Assembly: GCA_963682025.1 (NCBI GenBank)
Contig: OY821519.1
Span: forward strand, 163,693,803 to 163,757,802
Length of the DNA stretch: 64,000 bases
Source: Cordilura impudica
Taxonomy: Eukaryota > Arthropoda > Insecta > Diptera > Scathophagidae
Direction: 5' to 3'
Shown here: in pieces, positions 20,460 through 31,329 of the stretch
How positions within the stretch are numbered: position 1 is the stretch's first letter
How the letters are laid out: every line of letters begins with the position of its first letter
The notes under the pieces: model-generated
Seen by the model: the letters and a program-made list of their open reading frames with translations, nothing else
Database searches by the model: none
What the model was told of the DNA's origin: nothing
Made by a program: the position numbers and the translations under genes

Positions 20460-22690
20460 AAAAAAATAGCTGAAGAGGGTGAAGATGTTCAAAAACAAAG
20501 ATGTGTGCTTTCCGGAAAGAAAAGTGACAAAAATGCATCGTCTCAAACAGTTACGAATCCAGGGACATCAAAGTGTAGTTCGCTGAAGCCCAATTATAAT
20601 GATTTGGGAACAAATGAAAGTGGCCCACAACAGCCAAAAAATGGATTTAAAGAAGTCATCGTTGATGGTATGCAAAGATCATTTTCTCCATAGTATTCCG
20701 ATTTATACGACTGGCTAGAATATAGCGTTGAAGGCCAAAAAGCAGTTTGTTATTTTTGCCGAAATTTTGGTTCAAAGGAAGCAAGAGACCAAAACAGAAA
20801 ATTTGTTGTATCTGGATTTAATAAGTGGAAAAAACTTGGTGAAGCTCTTAAAAACATGTACAATCTGTAAATCATCTCCAATGTCTTCAATTATATACAA
20901 TGTTTAAGGCTTGCAGAAAATATTCATGATAAAATTTTGGTTCACCATGCAAAACAAATTGTTGAGAACCGTGAGTATCTCGAAAAGATAATATATATTA
21001 TCTTAGTTATGGTACGCCAAGGTCTCCCCCTTCGAGGACATAGAAAAGCAGAAACTTCAAAAAACAGAGGAAACTTTTTGGAGATTGCAGAAAATTGTGC
21101 AAAATACGGTGCAAGTTTTAAACTGAATTTTAACAAACCGAAAAAATATTGTAGTCCTACAATACAAAACGAGATTATCAAAATTTGTGCGAATGTTGTA
21201 TTAAATACCATAACTGAAAACGTAAATGAGTGTGGTTTTTACATTGATGGTAGACGAGGCACGATGTTATAAAGAGGAGCAATTATCAATAACTATTAGA
21301 TATGCCAAAGATTTAGAAGTCGAAGAAAGATTTCTTAGATTTATTTATTGTTCTGTTGACAGATTCCAGTGTATTGAAAAAACTTATTCTTGGAGAAGAA
21401 TAAATTGTCGAACATTCCAATAATAAGTCAATCTTACGATGGCGCAAATGTAATGGCTGGTATCAAAAATGGTCTACAAGCCAAAATAATGGAATCAAAT
21501 CCGCAAGCCATTTTTATACACTGTTTAGCCCATAGACTGAATTTTTTTTATTGTGGATTCATGTTCCCACATTTCATCAGCACAAACATTTTTCAATGCT
21601 GTAGAAGCATTGTATATATATACACTTCTCTAAACTAGGGAATCATGATGATTTAAAAAATATAAGCCAAGCTCTACAAATTAAAAGTTTTAAATAAGAA
21701 GTCTCAGCACAACTAGATGGAGCTGTAGATATGAAAATTGTAAGTCGATAATAAACAAATACGGTTCTATAAAAAATGCTCTTGAAGAGGAAATACGCCA
21801 AGCAAGAGACAAAAATTCAGTAGAGGCTCCTGGGCTCTTGACATTAATACCTAAGCCTGATTTTATTGTAAATTTGTATATTTTTCATTTTGCACTTCAA
21901 ACAATAAATGTTTTAAATAAGTTTTTTCAAACTCAAAATGAAACACTTGGACAAGCGCATGAAACAGTGAATGAAACGATTCAAACATTCAAAGAAAACC
22001 GAAATAAATTCGAAGAAATTTGGAACGGAATTGAAACTTTTTCAAAGGAAAACGATATTTCGTTAGAATCATTGCAGATTTCGAAACGGAAAAAAGGAAA
22101 TAGTTTGAACAAAAATTTTAATTTAGAATCTACGTTAGGAAAAAGCAAATTTTTAAAACTACCAGATGATGTTACAGCAACAAAAGATTGGGAAATAAAC
22201 ATATGTTATCTGGTTATTGACACCATTACTTCAAATTTTCAATTCCGATTTAAAACTATTCCCTAAGCTGAATCAGTTAATTAGATTTGAATGGAGCTGC
22301 AGAGTTCATTAATAATTACAAAAATATATTAAAAATTGATGCGATTCATTGAAGGCTGACCCATTGTAATATTTATATTTTTAAAAACATCTGTCCTGAA
22401 AAATCAATAAATTTAGGTATGTTTAGATCAAAAATTGATAAAAATGTTTATCCAAATATATACAAACTTTTACAAGTACCAATAAGTCTTCCAATCAGTT
22501 CGGCTGGTTTGAAAGAAGTTTTTCTGCAATGCGGAGAATTAAAACATGGCTACGCAGTAGTATGCATTAGGAAAGGTTTTCAAATTTAGCTATTTTAAAC
22601 ATTGAAAATGAACTGGTTAAATATAACATTTCCGCGGAAGAGATATTAAATATTTTTTGTAAAAAAAATAGAACATTAATGCTTGAGTAA
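20460..22690 (+). pseudogene. hAT transposase, right copy (TTF zinc finger, DUF4371 and dimerisation blocks)
   Basis: From about 20463 the reading runs through a Ser/Thr-rich N-terminus to a TAG at 20691-20693 and then a TTF-type zinc finger (YDWLEYSVEGQKAVCYFCRNF, about 20700-20765). Downstream blocks are VHHAKQIVENREYL (20941), LMVDEARCYKEEQLSITI (about 21243), SYDGANVMAG (about 21435), FIHCLAHRLNF and the C-terminal CERSFSAMRRIKTWLRSSMH-type end, here shifted by a lost base (22500-22510) relative to the left copy. This is the ZMYM1/P52rIPK-like branch of hAT. Many stops make it inactive. Confidence 0.8.
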
Positions 22691-22896
22691 GACTTGACCA
22701 TGTATTTAATTAACATTTAATAATTGATGGCGATAGGTGTTTTGTAAAATTTTGTAAAACGAATTATTTTTTAAAACGAAACGTTTAAAATTTTACTGAA
22801 ATTAAAAAAAAACCATTAGATTTTACAAATTTCAAACCTTTTGTTTTATATTGTAGAATAAACCGATAATTTGTTTTTACTGTCATTCCTATATTA

Positions 22897-23272
22897 TCTA
22901 TAATATCAATAGGCTAGGTGATTTCTTGTGAATGATGTTTTGTTCAACCGTTTTATCCGGATTTTTACCAAACATATATTATTTGAAAGGAATTTCTTTT
23001 TAACCGTTTTGCAGATTTACAGATGTTTTAATTTTTTCCTTTATTTTGAGTAAATTGCATTTAAAGTTGCTGCTAGCACATACATAAATTTATACAATGC
23101 TATGTGTGTGTTTATTAAATTTGTTAATGTGTTTGTATAAAAATGAGTTTGTTTTTGGTGTTGATTTGTGAATTGGCTATAATTGATTAGCATACCTTTA
23201 GGGTCTTTATTTAATGAAAAAATAAAATTTTATAGAATTTGCACTCGAATTTCGAGGGCTGGAATCTGCTAG
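22897..23272 (+). mobile_element. non-autonomous Helitron, copy B (in right hAT)
   Basis: Same 376-bp element as 16830-17205, with TC start, 3' hairpin and CTAG end. Its identical position in both hAT copies shows it was there before the segmental duplication. Confidence 0.85.
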
Positions 23273-23448
23273 TTTTTATGAATCTGCTTGTATTTATTTA
23301 GTTTTTTTGCAATAATTATTTAATGTTTGGATTTTTTTATATTGTATTTGTTTCTTTTATATTATTTTCTTTTATTTTGTGTTATTGAATTGGTTTAGTT
23401 ATTTTCTCAAAAAAAGTTATCTAGAAATGTTATCTAGCTACGCCAATG

Positions 23449-25015
23449 TGTTCAATTATCAGGTTATGTATATTTAGCGCTATGGTTGTAGAACCAATCG
23501 ATTTAATAATTTCCTCCGAAATTCCCGTCAAATTACATCATCTTGATCTTCCTGGTAGTTATACAAAAATTTCTGTTTACATAGAGATATGTCTGCACCT
23601 GTATCTATTAAAAATGTAATTTCTTTCTCTGTGTTTTCAATATTTAATCTAACGCAATTTCTAAGATTTAATGCTATATATTTTTCTAGTTTCTACTATG
23701 TTGTTTCGGAAGACTGGGATCTTATCATCTCCGGAATTTGGCAGTTTCCCTGGTTCTGTACCTGATTAACATTACGATATCTACCATCATTGTTATTTCT
23801 GTTATTACTTCTTTGTCCGTAATTATTATTCCTGTAATTATTATTGTTGTTATTCCTATGGTTGTTAACATTGATGTTATTTAAATTTCTATTACAGTTG
23901 TCGTTGTTCCCATTCTTATTGTTTCGGTATGTATTATTCCCTCGACCTCTAATGTTACGCCAATTATTATGTCGTGGACCATTGTTGTCATTAAAATTCC
24001 TGCTATTGTTGGGATTAATGTAGTGTCTAGCATAGCTTTTATTCGTTCTGGAGTTACCGAAACGTGCACTGTGGAATAAAACTTGGTTCTGTTTTATTCT
24101 TGACTCTGACTTCTCAGCAATCCTCAAAGCATCAGTGAAAGTTGTCACCTCACTGGCATCTATAGTGGACACAGTCTGTACATTCCGTAAACCATTTACG
24201 AATGTGTTATATGCTATTCCATTATTTGTATTTATCATCGACTGTCTGTTCGCCTCACCTTCCTCAGTAATTTGGATCTCATTTAGTTCTGCAACTAAAC
24301 TTTCTATTCTGGTGGCAAAACTAGCGAGGTTATTGTCTTTCTGTTTTAGTCCGGTCAGTTCATTTAGGATAGTATTTGAACTTTTCAGCGATCTATACGT
24401 GGCCTTGGTACATTATACTGTTTAACTCTATTCTGTACTTTACTATCTAATTTTGTGTTGAAAATAAATTCTAGGAAAAAATTTCGTTTCTCCTGTGGTA
24501 TTGTTTGTTCTACTAATTTCAAATTTGATACAAAACTCCTCCTCCTTTCTTCCAGTAAAGGTTGTGACCAATTTTGATAACGCCGATAATTCGCTTAGCT
24601 CCATGTTCGTCACAATAATTTCTTGTCGCTGTTCTAAAATGCCTTTCCTCTCACTATGTCGTTCCAATAAGTCAATTGCTTCCTTGCTTACTTTTCTAAA
24701 TCTCTCCAATAACTTTCTACTAATATCATAAGGGATTTTATCATCTACTATTGTATCCTCTAAATCTTTCTGAATATTTTCTATTTCTGTTCTCTTTGCA
24801 ATTGTGGTCTCTTGGGAATACAGTCTGCAAAGAGATATCTTGGCATTTGCAACTAACGTTTCCAAACTTTGTACAATACTCTCCATAGGAATTAATTGTT
24901 GTATTTCTACAGCTTGCCTATATAATGTCAGTAATTTTATTTTCCACTTCTTCCTTTACAAGTGGATTATTCTTATTTATTCCAAAAAAATATCAATTTT
25001 TAGTTTAATTCGCCT
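23449..25015 (-). pseudogene. retro1 gag and protease start, right copy
   Basis: From high to low coordinates: gag N-terminal part (PLVKEEVENKITDII, then MESIVQSLETLVANAKISL from ATG 24884-24886), capsid start (LSALSKLVTTFTGRKEEEF), capsid to 24240 with a frameshift in the poly-T near 24475 and a TGA, the Asn-rich nucleocapsid-like region (24238-23750), and protease FLIDTGADISL near 23590. Several homopolymer frameshifts break the N-terminus. The protease is cut by the hAT at 23449. Confidence 0.8.
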
Positions 25016-25805
25016 AAGTATACCGGTCCGATTAAGAATACAGTGCAGTTATGAATTTTTGAAATATATGCTTTCTTCTTCTTTACCACGCACCATTTAT
25101 ACAAATATTTAATTTTCTTACAATCTGTATAAAAGATTTTAGTTTTCGCTTTTAATTCATACATATTTATTCCTTAACTTAAAGTTACATTTACATTTTC
25201 ATTTTAAAAAAAATTATATATATTTTTCATTTCAAATATATATATTACATTTGGTTTCATATATTTTTGTTCTTTTCTGTTGATTTTAAATTTTTTAAAT
25301 TTTACTAATAAAATGATATTTTTTTTATTTAGAGAAACAAAAAAAAATATTGTTACAATTTTACGCGTTCTGATTGTCTGCGCATTTGTTTTTTAACTAT
25401 CTTTTAAGGTATCTTACAATAATTATTATTGTTGCAATGGTACAAAGTAAAAGTACGACCTTTATACTTATGCTGACAGCCGTTGGAGAATTAACGGTTG
25501 CGGCTACAACCTCATTAATTTTCGTTTGGGTTTCTTGTATTATATGTTTGTATTATTTTATATAAAAAAAGTTTTACAATTTGGGTTTCTGTGTCTTTGT
25601 TTATATGTTCCTTAAAAATTTGGTTTTCTTTCTTTTATGTCCTTTAAAAAAAATTTTTTTTGTCAATTTGTTTTTTTTTTATTCAATTTCCTCTTCCTTT
25701 TTTAAAATTTTTATTTCAAATTTTGTACAATTTGTTTTTATTCAATTTCTCGTTTCTTTTTATTTCATTTTTTAACTTGCATATTTCTATTTCTAATCTG
25801 CATCT
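25016..25805. other. T-rich spacer of retro1 5' region
   Basis: Mostly poly-T and poly-A tracts on the plus strand. The only coding-like piece is the short minus-strand ORF at 25397-25552. Nothing else is recognisable. Confidence 0.5.
25397..25552 (-). CDS. small ORF with C-terminal membrane segment (unknown)
   Basis: A 51-codon frame after a TAA has no ATG. It contains a polar N-terminal half (IIQETQTKINEVVAATVNS) and a hydrophobic run (VVLLLCTIATIIIIV) followed by a basic RYLKR end and a stop. That layout resembles the membrane anchor and cytoplasmic tail of a retroviral-type envelope, but its place between gag and the 5' LTR of retro1 would be unusual. It may come from another element or be a chance frame. 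Confidence 0.3.
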   Translation of the reverse strand, partial: YKHIIQETQTKINEVVAATVNSPTAVSISIKVVLLLCTIATIIIIVRYLKR

Positions 25806-26087
25806 TCATTCTGGTGATTCCTCGTAGGTGATATTATGTGATTTTACTGCTAGCTGCTTCCTTATACGAGCTGGTGCACCTCCTCTGGATTTTTGATAGT
25901 TCGGCAGTGGAAAGATTACTATTGCCGGTTCAACTTCTTTCGCTTTATTTATGAATCTGCGTTTCGAAACAGCGTTCAGGATTTCTGATTTGTTGCTTTC
26001 GTTGCAGATGCCTTTCTCAAGCAACTTTGCCCATCTAACTTCGGCTTCTTGAATTTCTTTTACTAGCTCCTGCAACTGTTGTCCCAT
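25806..26087 (-). CDS. 93-residue ORF near the retro1 5' LTR (unknown)
   Basis: ATG at 26085-26087, ending at 25806. The N-terminal half is predicted helical and charged (LQELVKEIQEAEVRWAKLLEKG), and the C-terminal half is basic. It begins about 200 bp inside the LTR/PBS boundary on the same strand as gag, where gag would be expected to start. It could be the gag N-terminus, separated from the rest by decay, or a separate leader ORF. I do not recognise the family. Confidence 0.45.
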   Translation of the reverse strand: MGQQLQELVKEIQEAEVRWAKLLEKGICNESNKSEILNAVSKRRFINKAKEVEPAIVIFPLPNYQKSRGGAPARIRKQLAVKSHNITYEESPE

Positions 26088-26291
26088 CTAGGCGTTTTCA
26101 TTTCTTTTTTTTTTCTTACTAAAACAAAATTTAATTTATTTTCTTGCACCTCTTGTTCTTTAGGATAAGAACTAAGCATAAGCTATGTGTGCCTTTTATC
26201 CTTGCCTTCAGATTAAGCAACAATTAAATAAGCAAAATACTGCTTTGTTTTTTAATCTTGCTTTTTATCCGAATTTTGCAGGATCGCCATA

Positions 26292-26743
26292 TGGTGGTCG
26301 TACACAAAATAAAAGAAGGTGTTAGCTTAAGTTCTACGATTCAATTAAGATTTTTTATTTTACAATTTGGCCCTGCTTATAAATAGTTTATGAGAAGAAT
26401 TATATTAGTCTAGAACTAAAGAGAATTTACTACAATTCTCTTAATAATATATATAACTAAAAGAGTTTTCTAAATATTAATACAATTATTCATATTTTGT
26501 TCATTAGGGTATGGCTACGCTCATCGTACGTTCGTCATTACTAGTGGTCTTAAACTTCACCCTCATTTCAGTTGTTGTCAACAAAAATTCAAGCGCCGTT
26601 GTATTCCAAAGTAAATTGACTAACCTAGTTAGTACGTATGGCTTGTGCTGTTGAATTGAGCAATACCCAGAAATAAAACATATTATGTATGCATGTTGTT
26701 TACATTTGTTAATTGCTTGTACTCTAGTCATGCATAAATTACA
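26292..26743 (-). repeat. putative 5' LTR of retro1
   Basis: On the minus strand it starts TGTAATTTATGC and ends CGACCACCA, 2 bp before TGGCGATCCTGC, a plausible tRNA primer-binding site. It has a poly-A signal (AATAAAA on the minus strand, near 26355). No second copy is present, because the 3' part of retro1 is missing. The outer end abuts the satellite array at 26744. Confidence 0.55.
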
Positions 26744-27193
26744 ATAGTCACGCATGGTCACGCACAATCACGGAGAGATTAAAACCTCACTTCCCCTCAT
26801 CCGATCGATCTGAAACTTTGTCATTAGACTTGTTGTGGCCAAAGCTTAATTTTAAGATAGTCACACACAGTTACGCACAGTCACGGAGTGATTTAAACCA
26901 CACTTCCCCTCATCGTAAGAAGTCACGGAAAGATTCAAACTCATATGCATAAGGAAAGAAAGAGTTTTAATAAAAACTTTGTTTTTAGCTAACCCATAAA
27001 TAATTTTAAAAAGTTTACTTTTAAAGGTGTAATTTTTTAAGAAAAGGTTCTTTTTTTGCCATTATTTTAAACTCTTTCTTTTAACTCGTACTCTCTGTCT
27101 GTCTGTCTGTCTGTCGTGGGGCAACCTCATTCCTCCTTATCCAATTGATCTGAAACTTGGATCATAGTCTTGTTGTGACTACAAATTAATTTT
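26744..27193. repeat. satellite array, left part (AGTCACGCA-rich, ~115-125 bp unit)
   Basis: About two and a half units, each consisting of short AGTCACGCAC iterations, CACGGAGTGATTTAAA, a TTCCCCTCATCCGATCGATCT core and a CTTGTTGTG..AAAGATTAATTTTA end. A (CTGT)n tract lies at 27097-27115. The array continues at 34419, beyond retro2, so it was split by that insertion. Confidence 0.85.
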
Positions 27194-27471
27194 AGTCGCT
27201 TGTGCGACTGTTCATTTACACGTTTATTTATTAATTGTTTTTATATTATTTAACTACATTTATTAGAATGCAAACCACTAGAATAATATTAGAATGCAAA
27301 TATGTATGAGAATAGCTTGGGTTGCAAATTCCCATACAGATAAACTAAACTATATACATATGTGGAAATGCAAGCATGCATTTCTCACGCTTTGAGTTTG
27401 GTGTGTGCGGATATTGTTACACATAAATGGTTCAAGGTTTCCATTTAAGCTATAATACAGAAGGTATGATA
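27194..27471 (-). repeat. retro2 3' LTR
   Basis: Direct repeat of 34145-34418, sharing AGTCGCTTGTGCGACT at one end and CAGAAGGTATGAT at the other. A sequence near 34094-34108 (GCAGGATCGTCATAT) resembles the PBS region of retro1 (26278-26292). The true LTR may therefore extend about 35 bp further at the 5' copy, and this 3' copy would then be slightly truncated. No clear target duplication is seen. Confidence 0.75.
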
Positions 27472-28081
27472 ACTTCTTTTATATTCTTTTATATTATGAC
27501 ATTATTTTAAAATTATTATATATATAAATTTAAATAAAAACTATTATATTATTTAATATTCTACTTGAAATTAAATTTTTGTAATGTCCATGATCAATAT
27601 AGGGTACTCCACCTTCCTTTCCTTTTTCTTTCTATTATTCATTTTTCTCTGTCATTTTTAAAAATTAAAAAAAATTATTATTTTTTTTTTTTAATAATAT
27701 TAATATGAAAATTTAGTACTAAAATGTCAAATAGAATTGAAACGTTAATAGAATTAATCAGAATTAATAAAAAATTTATGAAAAAATTAAAAACATTAAG
27801 TTTAAAATAGCAATTTGAACAAAGTAATAAAAAAATGTAATTAAGAAAATTTAAAATAATTTTACTTAAGCTATTAATTTGTTATGCATAACAAATATTA
27901 AAAATTTTTATAATAATTAATAATTTTTATCAGTTTTTAATTTTATATAAAAAATTATCTTCTCTCATAAATTTTTCTCCTAATTTGAGAATAATTTTTT
28001 TCATTTTAATTTAGAATAATGCTTCTCATATGTTGCAAACAGCATGATTATTTAATAATTTGGTAAAGATATTTATGGTGG
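27472..28081. other. AT-rich retro2 3' region without genes
   Basis: Very AT-rich, with poly-A and poly-T tracts, between the 3' LTR and the integrase remnant. No recognisable ORF. This is the place where an env or 3' UTR would be, but nothing env-like is readable. Confidence 0.5.
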
Positions 28082-28440
28082 TTAACTTCCCATTATATCT
28101 GTTCTGGCATTCTCTAGAAGGTCAGCAGCTCTGCGTTGTGCAACTTGAAGTCTGAATTTGACTTCTTTTTTATAGGAATCGGCATTATATAATGGTTCCA
28201 TTCTATTCTCCAGGGAAAAATTCAGGGTAGCTGGTATTTTAACGTAAACTAACTCAAATGGACAGTATCCATGAGCAGTTGATGGTGTCGTGTTATAACA
28301 ATACACGAAAAATTCCAAAAAATTCTATTCGACATTTCTTATATTGACATATCTTTTCAATCGCGTTATTCCCGAATGTTCATCAGTTATAGGGTCATGA
28401 TGATATTTTTCCATAATTTTATTCTTTTCATCATTGGTAG
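28082..28440 (-). pseudogene. retro2 integrase remnant
   Basis: On the minus strand the frame begins with the zinc-binding start (EKNKIMEKYHHDPITDEHSG) and, after about 20 residues, passes into the end of the integrase (YCYNTTPSTAHGYCPFELVY). The catalytic DDE core between them is missing, a deletion of roughly 150 residues. A stop follows NIRNVE. It cannot integrate DNA. Confidence 0.8.
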
Positions 28441-28443
28441 TTA

Positions 28444-28812
28444 TCTATAATATTAATAGGCTAGGCGATTTCTTGTGATCGACGTTTTGTTCTACCGTTT
28501 TATCCCAATTTTCACCAAATGTATTTTATTTGAAAGGGATTTCTTTTTAGCAAGTTTGCAGATTTACAGATTTTAAAATTTTTTCCTTTATTTTGGGTAA
28601 ATTGCATTTAAAGTTGCCACTAACACATACATAAAATTATACAATGCTATGTGTGTGTTTATTAAATTTGTTAATGTGTTTGTAATAAAAATGAGTTTGT
28701 TTTTTGTGTGAATTGGCTATAATTGATTAGCATACCTTTAGGGTCTTTATTTAATGAAAAAATAGAATTTCCTAAAATTTGCACTCGAATTTCGAGGGAT
28801 GGAATCTGCTAG
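28444..28812 (+). mobile_element. non-autonomous Helitron, copy C (in retro2)
   Basis: A 369-bp relative of 16830-17205: TC start after an A, CTCGAATTTCGAG hairpin, CTAG end before T. It interrupts the retro2 pol between the linker (VLIPILKK) and the integrase zinc domain. Its presence in unrelated host sequence confirms that the Helitron is mobile independently of the hAT. Confidence 0.85.
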
Positions 28813-28814
28813 TT

Positions 28815-30490
28815 TTCTTTAATATGGGTATGAGCACTATGGTTAAATCTAGCAAGGTTTCATTACCCTTTTCCTTGAGGGATTTAATATCCGTTCCTAG
28901 GATGTTAGGCAGACTACCATCTAGTGATAGTCGCATGGTTGATAGACCCATGTTACCAGCAATTTTTTCAGGTGAGGTGACCTAGATCTACTTTTCCATT
29001 AATAACGAAGTCATTCGAAAAGCTTTTTCCTTCCTTCACGGATAATTAATTTATCCTTGATAAAATGCAATTGAGGCATTTTACGGTGCTCGTGGGCATT
29101 TTCTGCCTCACATACTTTCAAACTAACCAATTTATCGGGGTGTATATTTGCACTTCCCCTACTTCTCCTAGACTGAAGTCTAGGTGTGACCCTTAATATT
29201 TTATTAACTTCAATATTTTATATATCATCAAATTCTAAACGCTGCAGCGTATCTGCGGCGTAATTTTCCTTTTCTTTTTTATTTTGTTTGCCCCCAATGC
29301 ACTCGACTGTAAAGTCATATCCCTCCATATCTAACCTCATACGTGTCAATTTAGATGACAGATTTTTTAAGGAAAACAGGTAGGTTGGTGGTTTGTGGTC
29401 GCTTCTCATCACAAACTTTTTGCCATAAATGTCCAAATGGTCTAAAATATTGTATTGCCCAACTGATTGCAGCAAGTTCCTGCTCTATTCTAGATTTATT
29501 AATTTCACCCTTTGTGAAAAATCTTGAGGCATAAGCAATAGGTAATTAAATACCCTGTTCTTTTTGGCTTAAAACAGCTCCACAATGATATCTGCTTGCA
29601 TTTGTCGTTATATAGTATTCTTTGGAAAAGTTCGGATACTGTAGTATCCTCGGATTTAGCAGATTTCTTTTAAGTAATTGAAAGGAATCTTCACATTCTT
29701 TAGTACATTCGAATGATATATTCTTTTTAGACAATCTGGTAATGTGTCGAGACGACTCAGCATTCGGGATGAATCTTCTGTAGTAGTTACAGAATGCAAC
29801 GAAGCGTTTAGCTTCAGCACCACTTTTTCATCCATATATACAATGGCTTGGGTTGGTGATAACTCAGAAAATTATAATGACACCATTCGTTGGAATGAGT
29901 TTGGGGCGATTTTAATACCATAAGTCTTTTAAATTCAAAGGAACCATTTTCCGTTGAAAATGACGTTACGTACCTGGATTCTTCTTCCAATTCTATGTGA
30001 CGAAAACCTGTTACTAACTCTAGGCATGAAAAATATTTTGCTCTGCCTTTTTTTTTATTTTTTATTTTTTTATTTTTTTTTTTAAGCCTAGTTCCGCGAA
30101 GCCGAATGGCTTGTCTGCAGATTCCAATTTTGGCTACTTTTTTTAATTTTTTTTTTTTTTTTTTTTTTTGCAGCGACAGACCAAAGCCTCTGGTGGGAAT
30201 CGAACCCACGACCCCCGCATGATAGGCGAGCACGCTACCTACTCACCTACCGGGGCGCTTAAATTGATCTGGAACGTCATCCATACGAGGTAGCGGGAAT
30301 TTGTCAGCTATTAATTTTTTAATTATTCCCCTATAGTCGACTACTAATCCCCATCTTTTCTGATTTGTACCCGGTAAGGGCTTCTTTGGTACTAATAAAA
30401 TTGGACTATTATATTCCGAAATTGATGGTTCGACTATATCATCATTTACTAGCGTTTCGACTTGTTTTTTTCATGTCTCCTTTATGAGAG
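28815..30490 (-). pseudogene. retro2 RT, RNase H and linker
   Basis: From high to low coordinates: RT start (PKKPLPGTNQKRWGLVVDYR, FPLPRMDDVPDQF), then a SINE, RT palm (GRAKYFSCLELVTGFRHIEL, motif A with Glu in place of Asp), RT connection, RNase H start (YYITTNASRYHCGAVLSQ, with Asn for the catalytic Asp at 29600-29602), RNase H (FVMRSDHKPPTYLF) and a long linker to 28815. The YxDD region of RT is missing around 29780-29830. Stops and shifts are frequent. Confidence 0.8.
30048..30258 (-). mobile_element. tRNA-derived SINE
   Basis: Read on the minus strand, a tRNA-like head (30258 to about 30187) has a perfect B box (GGTTCGATTCC), an A-box-like stretch, and an anticodon arm with loop CTATCAT, resembling tRNA-Asp. 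It is followed by a ~40-bp unrelated body, an internal A-rich tract, a second ~70-bp body and a terminal A-rich tail (30048-30080). The acceptor ends do not pair, so it is not a functional tRNA gene. It is inserted in the retro2 RT frame between DQF and GRAKYF. Confidence 0.85.
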
Positions 30491-30562
30491 TTGGGGATTC
30501 TCTAGTTCTTCATAAAGACAGGCTGCTTATCTTTGAGTCTGAGTTTTTGTTTATAGAAATTA

Positions 30563-31300
30563 TTAGTAGTTATTTTCTCGGGTTCTAGTGCGAATAGGTA
30601 TATCAATAAATTCGAAGCAGAAATTTTTCAACTCAACATGAGCGAACTCGGGAACATTTTTTGATATTTTTTCAAATTTTTCCTTACTTTTGTTGGAATT
30701 GCAGCTAGGTTCGATGATTTTGTAGTCGTTTAGACTTTCCGTTTTTATTTGAACGTTGTTAATGATGAGGTCTTTGTCAGTTGTATTGACAATTTTCACC
30801 AGTGGTTTCGACCTAGATGTTATGGTATTGGCGATGTATACACAATGTTGGAGTGTCTGTTGTAGTACTAACACATCATCGTAATTGGATTCAAAATTTA
30901 TTGGTCTTATAACCTTAGACTGAGCTGGTAGTGATATAGAATTAATATTCGGGGCGTTCATCAATGGTATAGCTATATCATACGGAACATCATTGGTTCT
31001 TAAGATAATGTAATCTTTGTCACCTTGATAGTCTTATATACGTATTGATGTATAAAGAAATCCATTCCAAAAATTCCATCGACCTGAATAGGAAAGTTAT
31101 CATGTGCTATGAGGAGTCCTCGATTTTCAAATCTGAATGAACTTTACCAAGTGTATTTATCAGACCTTGTCCAATTCCGTGTATATTCCTCTTTTTGCCG
31201 TTATTTATTTGTTCGTTAAGAACTTGGTTGTATTTTACAACTGAAAGGTCGGAACCTGTCTGTACTAGAAATATGGATTTTTTATTTTTCATGGAGGTCC
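30563..31300 (-). pseudogene. retro2 protease and PR-RT linker
   Basis: The 61-codon frame at 31107-31292 reads KSIFLVQTGSDLSVVKYNQV, an aspartic protease active-site region in which the catalytic Asp is Gln (CAG at 31260-31262). The frame at 30563-30964 (SLPAQSKVIRPINF, KIVNTTDKDLIIN) is the protease-RT linker typical of this gypsy group. A gap with shifts lies between. Confidence 0.75.
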
Positions 31301-31329
31301 TAATCTTAGCTGTAGATACTTAGGTTCAA

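Larger units (their letters stand above)
19001..23448 (+). mobile_element. hAT element, right copy
   Basis: Same element and same insertion site as 10686-17380, with ends CATTGGCGTA and TACGCCAATG and the duplication TGTTCAAT at 18993-19000 and 23449-23456. A G-run/C-run hairpin (GGGG...CAAGG...CCCCCC, 19023-19045) lies near the left end. It contains an almost complete mariner, the transposase remnant and a Helitron, but no piggyBac. The empty TTAA is at 22802-22805. Confidence 0.9.
10095..24471. repeat. tandem segmental duplication of the retro1+hAT block
   Basis: Positions 10095-18408 and about 18414-24471 are two copies of one block: retro1 PR/RT, hAT with mariner and Helitron, retro1 PR and gag. 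The junction at 18406-18423 contains a 9-bp sequence (TAGAAATTG) twice. The left copy has a piggyBac and lost about 0.7 kb of mariner/hAT sequence; the right copy lacks both changes. Elsewhere the copies match closely by eye, so the duplication is recent or an unresolved haplotype. Confidence 0.85.

Noticed and set aside
30187..30258. tRNA gene (Asp-like) on the minus strand
   Set aside because: The acceptor stem ends do not pair and an A-rich body and tail follow; it is the head of a SINE.
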